Part shown: piece after piece, positions 10,637-22,169 of the stretch
How the letters are laid out: each line of letters opens with the position of its first letter
How positions within the stretch are numbered: the first letter of the stretch is position 1
From: Monoplex corrugatus
Taxonomy: Eukaryota > Mollusca > Gastropoda > Littorinimorpha > Ranellidae
Assembly (NCBI GenBank): GCA_030674185.1
Contig: JAPXFY010000021.1
Span: 69,743,748 to 69,807,747 of the forward strand
Length of the DNA: 64,000 bases
Direction of reading: 5' to 3'
Made by a program: the position numbers and the translations under genes
Notes under the pieces: generated by a model
What the model saw: the letters and a program-made list of their open reading frames with translations, nothing else
What the model was told of the DNA's origin: nothing
Databases searched by the model: none

Positions 10637-11090
10637 CACTGTGGTGAAGCGGTTATGTGTCAGACCACTGCCTGGGAGGTCATGTGTTTGAACCTTAATT
10701 GGTCCATAAAAGCGATTGTTGGATATTTGGGCTCTGACCAGCTATTACCCAGAGCTGAGCATGCTATGGGCTTTTTGGGAAGGCTGGCAGTTGAATCCTG
10801 CTCCCTGTCCACCAATTGTGAAAATTTAACCCTTTGACTCCCTCACCCTATCCACCAGCTTCCTGCAAGGAAGCTGATGGATAGGGTAAGGGATTCAAAG
10901 GGTTAAATTTTTGCTTTGCTAACATGGTTGACAAAGCAGGATGCGAGTGGACAGGTGCGGGAGTCAAAGGGTTAAGAATGTTGCTCAAATGTCCTAACTG
11001 GCACTGCAGATGTATGTATCTCTCAGGCCTGGTCAATGCCAGGGATATAATGTTGATGACAATCTTCACAGTACAGCCCTGTCTCGCGGA
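10637..11090 (+). mobile_element. Family B SINE-like repeat interrupted by a TTAA MITE
   Basis: The head (GTGGTGAAGCGGTTATG...GGTCATGTGTTTGAACC) resembles pol III boxes A and B. The body resumes after the MITE with TGCTCAAATGTCC, GGCACTGCAG, GTATCTCTCAGGCCTGG and ATATAATGTTGATGACAATC. The copy ends within about 40 bp of the exon acceptor at 11119-11120. Confidence 0.55.
10784..10975. mobile_element. TTAA-flanked palindromic MITE (copy 1)
   Basis: The inner hairpin is 10826-10906: TTAACCCTTTGACTCCC...CTTCCTGCA, then the near-perfect reverse complement ending GGGTTAA. It is followed by TTTTTGCTTTGCTAACATGG and the outer right arm GGTGCGGGAGTCAAAGGG with TTAA at 10972-10975. The left outer arm is degenerate (TTGAATCCTGCTCCC). 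TTAA ends with CCCTTTGA-type termini point to the piggyBac superfamily; it is non-autonomous with no coding capacity. Confidence 0.65.
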
Positions 11091-11120
11091 CTCAGTCCTA
11101 ACTGTGAGGTCATTTTGCAG

Positions 11121-11188
11121 GGTGACCTGGTGTCCTCAAAGATGAGTGGTACTTCAGAGTTTATGTTTGATGATGAGGACAACTACAG
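11121..11188 (+). CDS. Internal exon of the same unrecognised gene (exon b)
   Basis: A 68-nt exon between acceptor CATTTTGCAG (AG at 11119-11120, with a branch-like CCTAAC upstream) and donor GTTGGT from 11189. It starts in phase 0, matching the end of the exon at 5542. It reads GDLVSSKMSGTSEF then MFDDEDNY plus two bases AG. Those two bases and the A that opens the exon at 13304 make one Arg codon. An acidic FDDEDNY stretch is the only notable feature. Family B and MITE insertions lie immediately upstream, and a 600-bp pyrimidine array starts within 20 bp downstream. Confidence 0.6.
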
Positions 11189-11203
11189 GTTGGTTTTTAC
11201 GTG

Positions 11204-11830
11204 TTTATGTTTGTCTCTTTGTCCTCTCTGTCTTTGTCTGTGTTCTTCTCTCTCTCTTTGTCCTTCTCTCTGTCTTTGTCTGTCCTCTCTTTGTCCTTCT
11301 CTCTCTGTCTGTCTGTCTGTCTGTCTTCTCTCTGTCTTTTTCTGTCTGTCATTCTCTCTGTCTTTGTCTGTCCTCTGTCTTTGTCTGTCTGTCCTTCTCT
11401 CTTTGTCTTTGTCTGTCTGTCCTCTCTCTGTCTTTTTCTGTCTGTCCTTCTCTCTGTCTTTGCCTGTCTGTCCTTCTCTCTGTCTTTGTCTGTCTATCTG
11501 TCCTCTCTGTCTCTTTGTCTGTCTGTCTGTCCTTCTCTCCCTTTTTGTCTGTCCTTCTCTCTCTTTGTCTGTCTGTCCTTCTCTCTGTCTCTTTGTCCTT
11601 CTCTCTCTCTTTGTCTGTATAGCTGTCGGTCTCTCTCCCCATTTCCATGCTCTCTCTCTCTACTTCCCTTCCATCTGTCTCTCTCTCTCTCTCCTTCCTG
11701 CTCTCTCTCTCTCTCTCTCTCTCTGTCCCCTTCCCTTCTATCTTTCCTCTTTCTCTCCCCTTCCTGCCCCCCCCCCCCCTCTCTCTCTCTGTCACCATCC
11801 TCTCTCTTTTTCTTCCTCCCTTCGTCCCAC
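11204..11830. repeat. Pyrimidine-rich (TCTGTC/TTTGTC)n intronic array
   Basis: Over 600 bp of almost uninterrupted C/T with CTGTC and TTTGTC motifs on the plus strand, including a run of C at 11766-11778. It starts about 15 bp after a splice donor. It could act as a polypyrimidine-tract-protein binding region in RNA, but nothing shows this directly. Confidence 0.95.
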
Positions 11831-11883
11831 TCAGACAGTGGCACAGCACATTGGCCATGTGCTTAGCCCAGGGAGAACAGTCC

Positions 11884-12126
11884 AAATTTGTGTCCTTCTC
11901 TGTCTTTGTCTGTCTGTCCTTCTCTTTGTCTCTTTGTCTGTCCTCTCTCTTTGTCTGTCTGTATAGCTGTTGTCTTAAAAAAAAGTATACACTATATGAA
12001 GACAGCTATACAGACAGACAAAGAGAGAGAGAAGGACAGACAAAGACAGAGAAGGACAGACAAAGACAGAGAAGGACAGACAAAGAGACAGAGAGGACAG
12101 ACAGACAAAGACAGAGAAGGACACAA
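11884..12126. repeat. Imperfect inverted repeat (intronic foldback)
   Basis: The left arm 11884-11968 (GTGTCCTTCTCTGTC...CTGTATAGCTGT) is the reverse complement of the right arm starting at 12001 (ACAGCTATACAGACAGAC...AAGGACACAAAT). The loop is about 32 bp. The right arm is longer by extra repeat units. Part of the loop (GTATACACTATATGAAG) recurs at 12528. In a transcript it would form a long hairpin. Confidence 0.85.
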
Positions 12127-12588
12127 ATGTTTTCTCTTATGTTACATCATGGTTTATGATTCTTCTCATGGTTACTTTTTACTTCTGTATGATGGCTCAA
12201 TATGTACGCAAATACTGCTCTTTGATCACCTTGTGGTAGAAGTTGTGGGACGTCGTATATATCGGTGGACTTGGTTTTACGTGGCCATTCTGTCTCCTCT
12301 GTTGTGGATTATGACCAAAACTAAAGACTTAAGTTTATTCACTTTCTCCCTTCGTTGAATAACACATGCCCTTTGTGAAATATTCTGTTGAAAATGAAAT
12401 TCTTTTTTGGTTTGTGTTGCCCAGCACTAGATGATGACACCAACAATTCATTCCTGACATATTCCATAGACAGCGGAATTCCTGTAGATTTGCCGTGCTG
12501 ATGTCTTGAGAAAAAAAAACAAAAACGTATACACTATATGAAGAATTTTGCAAACTTCTTGTATTTAACATTTAAGAGTCAAGAAATT

Positions 12589-12692
12589 GGCTGCAGTTGG
12601 AGCCTTTATTTGATAAGAAATTTTATTATATATATGTATCGGCTGCAGTTGGAGCCTTTATTTGATAAGAAATGTTAGTATATGTATTTGGT
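12589..12692. repeat. Two-copy 52-bp direct repeat
   Basis: GGCTGCAGTTGGAGCC then TTTATTTGATAAGAAAT occurs at 12589 and again at 12641, each followed by AT-rich sequence with TATATGTAT. The rest of 12127-12950 is AT-rich intronic sequence in which I see no feature. Confidence 0.85.
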
Positions 12693-12954
12693 AATTCTAT
12701 TGCATAATTACTTGAAATAATTTGTTTTCAAACAAGTATGCAAACAAATGTGCAGCCCTTTTTGTAAAGGCCAACAGCCGTACATTTCAACTATTTCAAA
12801 GTCTTCTGAATCTTTTTTTGTACTTTTTCCCACTTTCCGATGAAGAAACATTGTTTCATATTGAGTATACATATAAACGTGTCTCTACCTGGTTATGTGA
12901 GCATCTGTATTTTGAACAAGAGGGACAATGAGTTGTTGCCTGTTGTTACTAGGG

Positions 12955-12962
12955 GGGTGTGT

Positions 12963-13045
<83 letters not shown>

Positions 13046-13208
13046 ATGTGTGTGTGTATGTGTGTGCGTGTGTGTGTTTTCTGAGCTTTGTGGATACAGC
13101 GGGCTGCCTTAATTTGTTGAATTCAAAAATGATCTCTGTGTCTCTGTGTCTGTCTGTCTGTCTGTCTGTCTCTCCCAGAGGACACAATGGTCAATATTCC
13201 ATGTGTGT

Positions 13209-13254
<46 letters not shown>

Positions 13255-13290
13255 GTATGTATGTATGTATATGTATGTGCATGTGTGTTT
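12955..13290. repeat. Two (GT)n microsatellites flanking a short unique spacer
   Basis: GT runs lie at 12957-13077 and 13202-13250, the second passing into (GTAT)n. A (CTGT)n tract sits at 13140-13170. They end about 12 bp before the acceptor at 13302-13303. Confidence 0.95.
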
Positions 13291-13303
13291 TAACTGTTTA
13301 CAG

Positions 13304-13370
13304 AGACGTGTTCAAACAAGACACCTGTGACAGCGGTTGTCAGGCCTTGGCAGATCTGCTGGGATGGGGG
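13304..13370 (+). CDS. Internal exon of the same unrecognised gene (exon c)
   Basis: A 67-nt exon between acceptor TGTTTACAG (AG at 13302-13303) and the strong donor GTAAGG from 13371. The opening A completes an Arg codon with the AG of the exon ending at 11188. The rest reads DVFKQDTCDSGCQ then ALADLLGWG, ending in phase 0 as required by the next exon at 22037. Two cysteines lie four residues apart. No domain was recognised. The following intron is about 8.7 kb and is mostly satellite DNA. Confidence 0.6.
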
Positions 13371-14081
13371 GTAAGGACTTCACCACAGTGTTATACTGCT
13401 TTCTGTCTTCTCTTCCTATCATTTTCTGCCTTGCTCCCTTCCATAAAGACTATTAGTTCATTGGCAACCTGGTGTCGTGTGTGTTTTGAGATGGTTATAG
13501 CTCTGATACAGCTCTGTGCTGTCGGCTGGACAATAAACACTAATATTAACAATAATAACATTAGATCCAAAACAAGTGCGACTACCCGCGCCCAAGCAAA
13601 CAGGAACCAGAAGCACAAGAAAACCAAAGCAAGCGCATATTCAACACAACAAGACAAGACAAGCGCAAATTTTCGGCCAACCGGCCTTTGTCAAGCGTGA
13701 ATGCACGGTCACAAGCAGACCACAAACAACATCAAACAACGGATAATAAAAAGAGGACTAAAAACTTCCCTGCCGCCTCGTCCAGTGAATAAAAAGGGAC
13801 CAAATGGAATGCCCATGTGTTCATGAGCAGTAGTAAGAAGTGGGGAGAGGGGAGGCAACTATGATGTCAAAGGGGAAGTGAGACGAGTTCTGCAATTTGA
13901 GAAGTGGACATGCCATATCGGTATCGCCCTGTTCTGAAGAAGGTACAGGGCAAGAGCCGAGAGGTAAAGGAGTGGATTGTGCCCAGTGCAACGAATCAGG
14001 TAGACCTGGGAACAGGAAGAAACATGAAATGGCATTTCTGGATTCTGTTGCGTAATTGTCTTCTCTGAGGGACTTCACAAA
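13371..14081. other. Intronic sequence with no recognised feature
   Basis: Mixed-composition sequence. No splice-consistent open frame, known repeat or tandem structure was found, apart from short CAAGACAAGAC-type direct repeats near 13650. Confidence 0.5.
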
Positions 14082-14619
14082 AAGGGGTAAGTTTTTGCAG
14101 CTAGCGGACAGGGTGTGGGAGTGAAACAACACCAAAAGGGTTAAGTTTTTGCAACTAGCGGACAGGGTGTGGGAGTGAAACAACACCAAAAGGGTTAAGT
14201 TTTTGCAGCTAGCGGACAGGGTGTGGGAGTGAAACAACACCAAAAGGGTTAAGTTTTTGCAGCTAGCGGACAGGGTGTGGGAGTGAAACAACACCAAAAG
14301 GGTTAAGTTTTTGCAGCTAGCGGACAGGGTGTGGGAGTGAAACAACACCAAAAGGGTTAAGTTTTTGCAGCTAGCGGACAGGGTGTGGGAGTGAAACAAC
14401 ACCAAAAGGGTTAAGTTTTTGCAGCTAGCGGACAGGGTGTGGGAGTGAAACAACACCAAAAGGGTTAAGTTTTTGCAGCTAGCGGACAGGGTGTGGGAGT
14501 GAAACAACACCAAAAGGGTTAAGTTTTTGCAGCTAGCGGACAGGGTGTGGGAGTGAAACAACACCAAAAGGGTTAAGTTTTTGCAGCTAGCGGACAGGGT
14601 GTGGGAGTGAAACAATTAA
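14082..14619. repeat. 54-bp array amplified from a TTAA MITE arm
   Basis: About ten units of GGGTTAAGTTTTTGCAGC then TAGCGGACAGGGTGTGGG and AGTGAAACAACACCAAAA. The unit is the right arm of the TTAA MITE family (TTAAGTTTTTGCA...GGGAGTCAAAGGGTTAA, as at 23391-23437), with a junction of a few added bases. The array ends with a MITE-like terminus and TTAA at 14616-14619. Units are nearly identical, so expansion is recent. The 264-residue minus frame is an 18-residue repeat artefact. Confidence 0.85.
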
Positions 14620-15043
14620 GGTTCCATTGTGTTTCCTGTTCTGTACCCACCTCCTTCTTCCTGTCCATTTCAAGACCTTGCCATTGTGTGGGGTTTTGGT
14701 GCAGGTATTGGTGGAGCACGTAAGGAATTGTCAGAGTACAATGAATCCCTCTTTAATAAACTACTAACTTAAATGGCTAACTTTATTTATTCATTCATTA
14801 CTTACACACAACTCAGATAGCTAACTTTATTTATTTATGATTCACACACAACTCAAATGGCTAATTTTATTTATCTATTATTCACGCACGACTCAAATGG
14901 CTAACTTTATGTATTTATTACTCACACATGACTCAAATGGCTAACTTTGTTTAGTACTCACACACAACTCAAATGATTAACTTTATGTATTTGTTACTCA
15001 CACACAGCTCGAATGGCTAACTTTATTTGTTTGTAACTCATAT

Positions 15044-15828
15044 CATCATCATCATCAGGTGCCTTGCCGCATGGCATTGGCGATTATGGACTTCCATCTG
15101 TCTCTGTCTCTTGTTGCCTCAAGTATCTCTTCCACCATCCCTGTCTTCAGCCACTCTGCAAGTCTGTCTAGTATCTTTTCCCTGGGTCTACCCGGTGCTC
15201 TCTGTCCCTCCAGCTTTCCCATTGTGACCTGATGTTCCAATTCCCCTTTCCTCACAAAATGGCCTATGAATGTTGCCTGCCTTTTCCTAATCTTCCTTAT
15301 GAATGATCTACTTGTGTCTGCCTCCATCAAGACTGTCCCGTTTGTTTTCTTTGCTGTCCATGGAACTCTCAACATCCTTCCTAGAAACCACATCTCGGCT
15401 GCCTCAATCTTGTTCTGGCTTTGCTTGTTGACTGTCCACGCCTCACATCTGTACAACAGTATTGGTTCTATATAACATTCAAGAACTCTCTTCCTGATGT
15501 TAATTGATAGGCATTTGTTGGTAAGAATGCTTTCCATCTTCCTGAATGTTGTTTTGGCTTGGCCGATTCTGCTGGCTATTTCTGATGTGCATCTGCCGTC
15601 TGGTGAATTGATTGTTCCCAGGTATTTAAATTTATCAACCTGTCTCAAGGTTGTGCTGTTTGCTGTTATTTTGCATGAGGAAATTTCATGATTTTTACTG
15701 ATCACAATGACTTCAGTCTTCCTTTTGTTTAGTTCCAGCCCCTTACCTTTCCTTTCTATTTCAAGTATATTCAGAAGGTTTTGTAGGTCCCTTTCATTTT
15801 CTGCAATTAGCACAGTGTCATCTGCGTA
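15044..15828 (-). mobile_element. RTE-like LINE, 5'-truncated, intact frame, 10-bp TSD
   Basis: Read on the minus strand it opens at the RT catalytic box ELYADDTVLIAENERDL and stays in frame for over 250 residues. The frame passes KYLGTINSPDGRC, IEPILLYRCEAWTVNK, AAEMWFLGRMLRVPW, RQATFIGHFVRKGELEH and APGRPREKILDRLAEWL to ANAMRQGT and stop at 15055. A (GAT)n tail follows. The flanks TAACTCATAT at 15034-15043 and 15829-15838 are a TSD inside the 36-bp array; both carry the same non-consensus bases, so this is not just the array period. Fingers, palm 5' half and endonuclease are missing. It is the longest copy of the family here. Confidence 0.92.
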
Positions 15829-16644
15829 TAACTCATATACACAACTCAAGTTGCTAACTTTGTTTATTTATGACTCACGCACAACTCAAATGGCTAATTT
15901 TATTTATTTATTACACACAAATGGCTAACTTTATTTATTACTCATACACAACTCAAATGGCTAACTATATTTAGTACTCATACACAACTCAAATGGCTAA
16001 CTTTATTTATACTCACAACAACTCATGATGGCTAACTTTATTTATTACTCATACACAACTCATGATGGCTAACTTTATATTATTACTCATACACAACTCA
16101 TGATGGCTAACTTATTTATTACTCATACACAACTCAATGGCTAACTTTATTTATTACTCATACACAACTCAATGGCTAACTTTATTTATTACTCATACAC
16201 AACTCAAATGGCTAACTTTATTTATTTATACTCATACACAACTCAAATGGCTAACTTTATTTATTACTCATACACAACTCAAGTGGCTAACTTTATTACT
16301 CATACACAACTCTATGGATAATTTATTTTATTACTCATACATGACTCAAATGGCTAACTTTATTTATTACTCATACACAACTCAAATGGCTAACTTTATT
16401 TATTTATTACTCATACACAACTCAAATGGCTAACTTTATTTATTACTCACAACTCAAATGCTAACTTATTTATTACTCACACACAACTCAAATGGCTAAC
16501 TTTATTATTACTCATACACAATCAAATGCTAACTTTATTTAATTATTATATACCAAACTAATGTAACTATTTATACCCATACACAACTCAAAGCTAACTT
16601 ATTTTTATTACCATACACGACCAAATGGCTAACAAACCATACAC

Positions 16645-17008
<364 letters not shown>

Positions 17009-20000
17009 ACCAATCAAATGGCTAACTTTATTATTATTACTCATACACAACCAAATGGCTAATTTTTATATATATAACCAACTCATATGGCTAACTTTAT
17101 TTATTACTCATACACAACTCAAATGGCTAACTTTTTATTACTCATAAACAACTCAAATGGCTAATTTTTATTACTCATACACAACTCAAATGGCTAACTT
17201 TATTATACAACAACTCAATGCAACTTTATTTATTCTCAACACTCAAATGCTAATTTATTATTACCATCAAACTCAAATGCTAACTTTATTTATATACTCA
17301 TAACAACTCAAGCTAATTATTATTATACAATCAAATGGCTAACTTTATTTATTTATCCAACTCAAATCAATTTATATTATATACACAACTCAAATCTAAC
17401 TTTATTTATTTATTACTCATACACAACTCAAATGGCTAACTTTATTATTACTCATACACAACCAATGCTAATTTATTTATTTATTACTCATACAACCAAG
17501 GCAACTTATTATTTATACACAACCAATCAATTTATTTATTATATAAACTCATACAACTAATTATTATCTAACCAATCATGATGCTAACTTTATTTATTAT
17601 CTTAACACTCATACACTTTATTTATTTTACCAACCATATGGCTAACTTATTATTATCATAACACTAAACACTTTTATCTCACACAACCAAATGGCTAACT
17701 TTTTTTATTACTCAACACAACTAAATGGCTAACTTTATTTATTACTCATACACAACTCAAATGGCTAACTTTATTATTATCACACACTCAATGGCTAACT
17801 TATTTATTACTCATCAACCAAATGCTAACTATTATTTATTACTCAACAAATGAAATGGCTAACTTTATTTATAACTCAAATCTAATTTATTTATTACTCA
17901 ACACAACTCAAATGGCTAACTTTATTTATTTTTATCAATAACAATCATTGGCAACTTTATTTTATTCCAACAATCAAATGGTAATATTTATACTATACAC
18001 AACTCAAGCAACTTTAATTTATACTCATACACAACCAAAGGTAACTTTATATACATACACAACCCAAATGGCACTTATTATTATTACCATACACAACTCA
18101 ATGGCAACTTATATATCACACAACACAACACTAAATGGAAATATATATATAAAATAAATAAACAATAATTACTTAATAATCAATCAATATAATATTATCA
18201 TTCTCAAACAGGTATAATGATGCGATAATGGCTAATTTATTATTATCAAAATATTGTATTATTAAAGTACTCATACCAACCAAATGGCTAACTTTATTAT
18301 AACTACAATCAAATGCTAACTTATATTTATACTCAACACAATCTAAATGGTAATTTATTTATTACTCACAACAACTCAATGGCTATTTATTTATTTATTA
18401 CTCAACCAACTCAAATGGCTAACTTTATTTATACTCAAACTTTATTTATTACTCATACACAACTCAAATGGCTAACTTTTTATTACTCAACACACAACTC
18501 AAATGGCTAACTTTATTTATTATTATTACTCAAACATACTACAACTCAATGGTCTAACTTTATTTATTACTCATACACAACTCAAATGGCTAACTTTATT
18601 TATTACTCATACACAACTCAAATGGCTAACTTTATTTATTACATCATACACAACTCAAATGGCTAACTTTATTTATTACTCATACACAACTCAAATGGCT
18701 AACTTTATTTATTACTCATACACAACTCAAATGGCTAACTTTATTTATTACTCATACACAACTCAATGGCTAACTTTATTTATTTACTCATACACAACTC
18801 AAATGGCTAACTTTATTATATTACTCATCACACAACTCAAATGGCTAACTTTATTTATTACTCATACACAACTCAAATGGCTAACTTTATTTATTACTCA
18901 TACACAACTCAAATGGCTAATTTTATTTCATTACTTATACATCAACTCAAATGGCTAACTTTATTTATTATCTCATACACAACTCAATGGCTAACTTATT
19001 TATTACTCATACACAACTCAAATGGCTAACTTTATTTATTACTCATACACAACTCAAATGGCTAACTTTATTTATTACTCATACACAACTCAAATGGCTA
19101 ACTTTATTTATTACTCATACACAACTCAAATGGCTAACTTTATTTATTACTCATACACAACTCAATATGGCTAACTTTATTTATTACTCATACACAACTC
19201 AATGGCTAACTTTATTTATTACTCATACACAACTCAAATGGCTAACTTTATTTATTACTCATACAATCATCACAACTCATATGGCTAACTGGATTTATTT
19301 ATTTATCACACTACAAATGCTATGTTATTTTATTATAACAATCATATGGCTAACTTATTTTTATCACAACTCATGAACTTTATACTAACAACTATGTATA
19401 TTTTATAACACATCATGTAATTATTATTATTATACTCAAATGTAACTTATTTATACATCAATGGCACTTTATTATCAATCAATGCTAATTTATTATTTCC
19501 AACCATGGCTAACTTTATTTATTATACAAACTCAATGGCTAACTTATTTTATCATACACAATCATGGCTAACTTATTTATTCTCATCCAACTCAATGGCT
19601 AACTTATTATCAAACAACCAATGGCTAACTTATTTATTTCAACACAACTCAATGGCTAACTTATTTTACTCACACAACTCAATGGTAACTTTATTTATTA
19701 CTCATACAAACTCAATGGCTAACTTTATTACTAACAACTAAATCACATCTATTTAACTTTATTTATTACTCATACAACTCAATGATACCAACTTCTTATT
19801 TATTATACACACAAACTCAATAGGTAATTTATTATTATATACACAACTCAATGGCTAATTATTATTCTCATACACAACTCAAATGGCTAACTTTATTTAT
19901 TACTCATAATCGATGGCTAAACTTTATTATTATTCTATAAATGCTAACTGTATTTATTATCATACACAACTCAATGGTATTATTTATCTACACAATCAAT

Positions 20001-20639
20001 GGCTAACTTTTATTATCATACACAACTCAATGGTAATTTATTTATTACTAAACACAACTCAAATGGCTAATTTTTAAATCATCGCAAACTCAAATGGCTA
20101 ACTTTATTATTACTCATAAAACTCAATGGCAACTTTATTATATATACACAACAAATGGCTAACTTATTTATTATCATACCACTCAATGGCTAACTTTTTT
20201 ATTACTCATACAAACTCAATGGCTAACTTTATTTATTATCTATAACAACTCAAATGGCTAACTTTATTTATTACTCATGCACAACTCATGATGGCTAACT
20301 TATTTATTACTCATACACAACTCAAATGGCTAACTTATTCATTACTCATACACAATCATGATGGCTACTTTATTTATTACTCAACTATAGGCTAACTTAT
20401 TATTACTCATACAACTCAAGCTAACTTTTTATATCACCCAATCATGATGGCTAACTTTATTTATTACTCATACACAACTCTGATGCTACTTTATATATCC
20501 ACTACGGCTAACTTTATCTATTTATTACTCCCACATTTCATTTTATTTCAGAGTTTTACCAAGTCGATTTTAGCAGCAGCAGACATGGAATACTGACCAG
20601 TGGTGTATTGTGTCATTGTTCTGTACTGTTGGAAAACAC

Positions 20640-20735
20640 AGGTCAGTCGGTCAGTCACTATGGAGCACTGGTTAGTGCAGTGGACTACTGACTGGAAAGT
20701 TGAGGGTTTGAATCCCATCGGTCCTGTCAACACCA
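20640..20735 (+). mobile_element. Family B SINE-like head
   Basis: TATGGAGCACTGGTTAGTGC...GAGGGTTTGAATCCCATCGG contains box-B-like GGTTTGAATCC and a box-A-like segment about 45 bp upstream. A true tRNA is unlikely because no acceptor or anticodon stems fold. The body of the element resumes after the array that follows. Confidence 0.5.
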
Positions 20736-21695
20736 TGTGGCCCAAAACAGAATCAACATCATTTGGCCCAAAACAGAGTCAATATCATTTGGCCCAAAAC
20801 AGTTCAACATCATGTGGCCCAAAACAGAGTCAGCATCATGTGGCCCAAAACAGTTCAACATCATGTGGCCCAAAACAGTTCAACATCATGTGGCCCTAAA
20901 CAGTTCAACATCATGTGGCCCAAAACAGTTCAACATCATGTGGCCCAAAACAGTCAACATCATGTGGCCCAAAACAGTTCAACATCATGTGGCCCATAAC
21001 AGTTCAACATCATGTGGCCCAAAACAGTTTAACACCATGTGGCCCAAAACAGAGTCACCATCATGTGGCCCAAAACATCATGTGGCCCAAAACAGTCAAC
21101 ATCATGTGGCCCAAAACAGTTCAACACCATGTGGCCCAAAACAGAGTCACCATCATGTGGCCCAAAACAACATCATGTGGCCCAAAACAGTCAACATCAT
21201 GTGGCCCAAAACAGTTCAACATCATGTGGCCCAAAACAGTTCAACATCATGTGGCCCAAAACAGTCAACATCATGTGGCCCAAAACAGTCAACATCATGT
21301 GGCCCATAACAGTTCAACATCATGTGGCCCAAAACAGTTTAACATCATTTGCCCCAAAACAGTTCAGCATCATGTGGCCCATAACAGTTCAACATCATTT
21401 GCCCCAAAACAGTTCAGCATCATTTGGCCCAAAACACAGTCAGCATCATTTGGCCCAAAACACAGTCAGCATCATTTGGCCCAAAACACAGTCAGCATCA
21501 TTTGGCCCAAAACACAGTCAGCATCATTTGGCCCAAAACAGAGTCAATATCATTTGGCCCAAAACAGAGTCAGCATAATTTGGCCCAAAACAGAGTCAAC
21601 ATAATTTGGCCCAAAACAGAGTCAACATCAGTTGGCCCAAAACAGAGTCAACATCAGTTGGCCCAAAACAGAGTCAACATCAGTTGGCCCAAAAC
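20736..21695. repeat. 25-bp minisatellite (CATCATGTGGCCCAAAACAG)
   Basis: About 38 units of AACATCATGTGGCCCAAAAC with AGTT, AGT or AGAGT linkers, giving 24-, 25- and 26-bp units. The left part uses GTGGCCC and the right part TTTGGCCC or GTTGGCCC, so subfamilies are spatially sorted. It is sandwiched between the head and body of a family B repeat. Confidence 0.95.
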
Positions 21696-21960
21696 AGAGT
21701 TGAGTGTGCTATGGACGGATTTGGAAGACTGGGACCACACAGTCAAGTCTCATCCACTTCATGGATGCATCATTGAGGATGGTGCTCAAATCTCTTGACC
21801 AGCACTGCATATGTCTGTATCTCCTGGGCCTGGTTGACAACAGGATGCATTATCATAGTAAGCGTAGAGTACAGCCTTGTCACACAGTTTCATAGCATCA
21901 TCAATATCATTCCCATCATGATCATCATCATCGCTGTGAACAATTACCCTAGATTCTGTG
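21696..21960 (+). mobile_element. Family B SINE-like body and distal end
   Basis: Contains TTCATGGATGCATCATTGAG, GGTGCTCAAATC, CAGCACTGCATATG, CTCCTGGGCCTGG and ACAGGATGCATTATC. Its distal part (21893-21955) is one diverged, reverse-orientation copy of the 51-bp unit that is tandemly amplified at 8.4-9.4 kb. It lies about 80 bp upstream of the terminal exon acceptor. Confidence 0.6.
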
Positions 21961-22036
21961 ACCGTTATTGAGGTGTTGGAAATGGGGCAGCCAAATATAA
22001 TGAAAAAGAAAAAAAATATTTGATCAATTGTTACAG

Positions 22037-22135
22037 GATAAATTACGCAAACTGATGAAGGAGGATCATGCCCGCATTGACAAAGAGATGGCATCTCCTG
22101 GAGGCACCTCGAAGGGAGGAGCATCAGCATTGTAA
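22037..22135 (+). CDS. Terminal exon of the unrecognised gene (exon d)
   Basis: The acceptor TTGTTACAG (AG at 22035-22036) opens a phase-0 exon matching the end of the exon at 13370. It encodes 32 residues, DKLRKLMKEDHARIDKEM then ASPGGTSKGGASAL, and stops at TAA 22133-22135. The first half is a charged amphipathic helix; the tail is Gly/Ser-rich and probably disordered. Non-repetitive coding sequence with clean splice signals amid satellite DNA makes a real C-terminus likely. No polyadenylation signal was identified close downstream. Extra exons between these four cannot be excluded. Confidence 0.6.
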   Translation, partial: DKLRKLMKEDHARIDKEMASPGGTSKGGASAL

Positions 22136-22169
22136 TGTGCTGTTGGCGTTGTGAGCAACATCATCTTTG

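Noticed and set aside
13821..14615. 264-residue minus frame with 18-residue repeats
   Set aside because: 54-bp MITE-derived array; there is no start context, splice support or conserved domain.
20650..20725. Possible tRNA gene
   Set aside because: Box A/B-like motifs are present, but no cloverleaf stems form by eye. The position at the head of a dispersed repeat fits a SINE.
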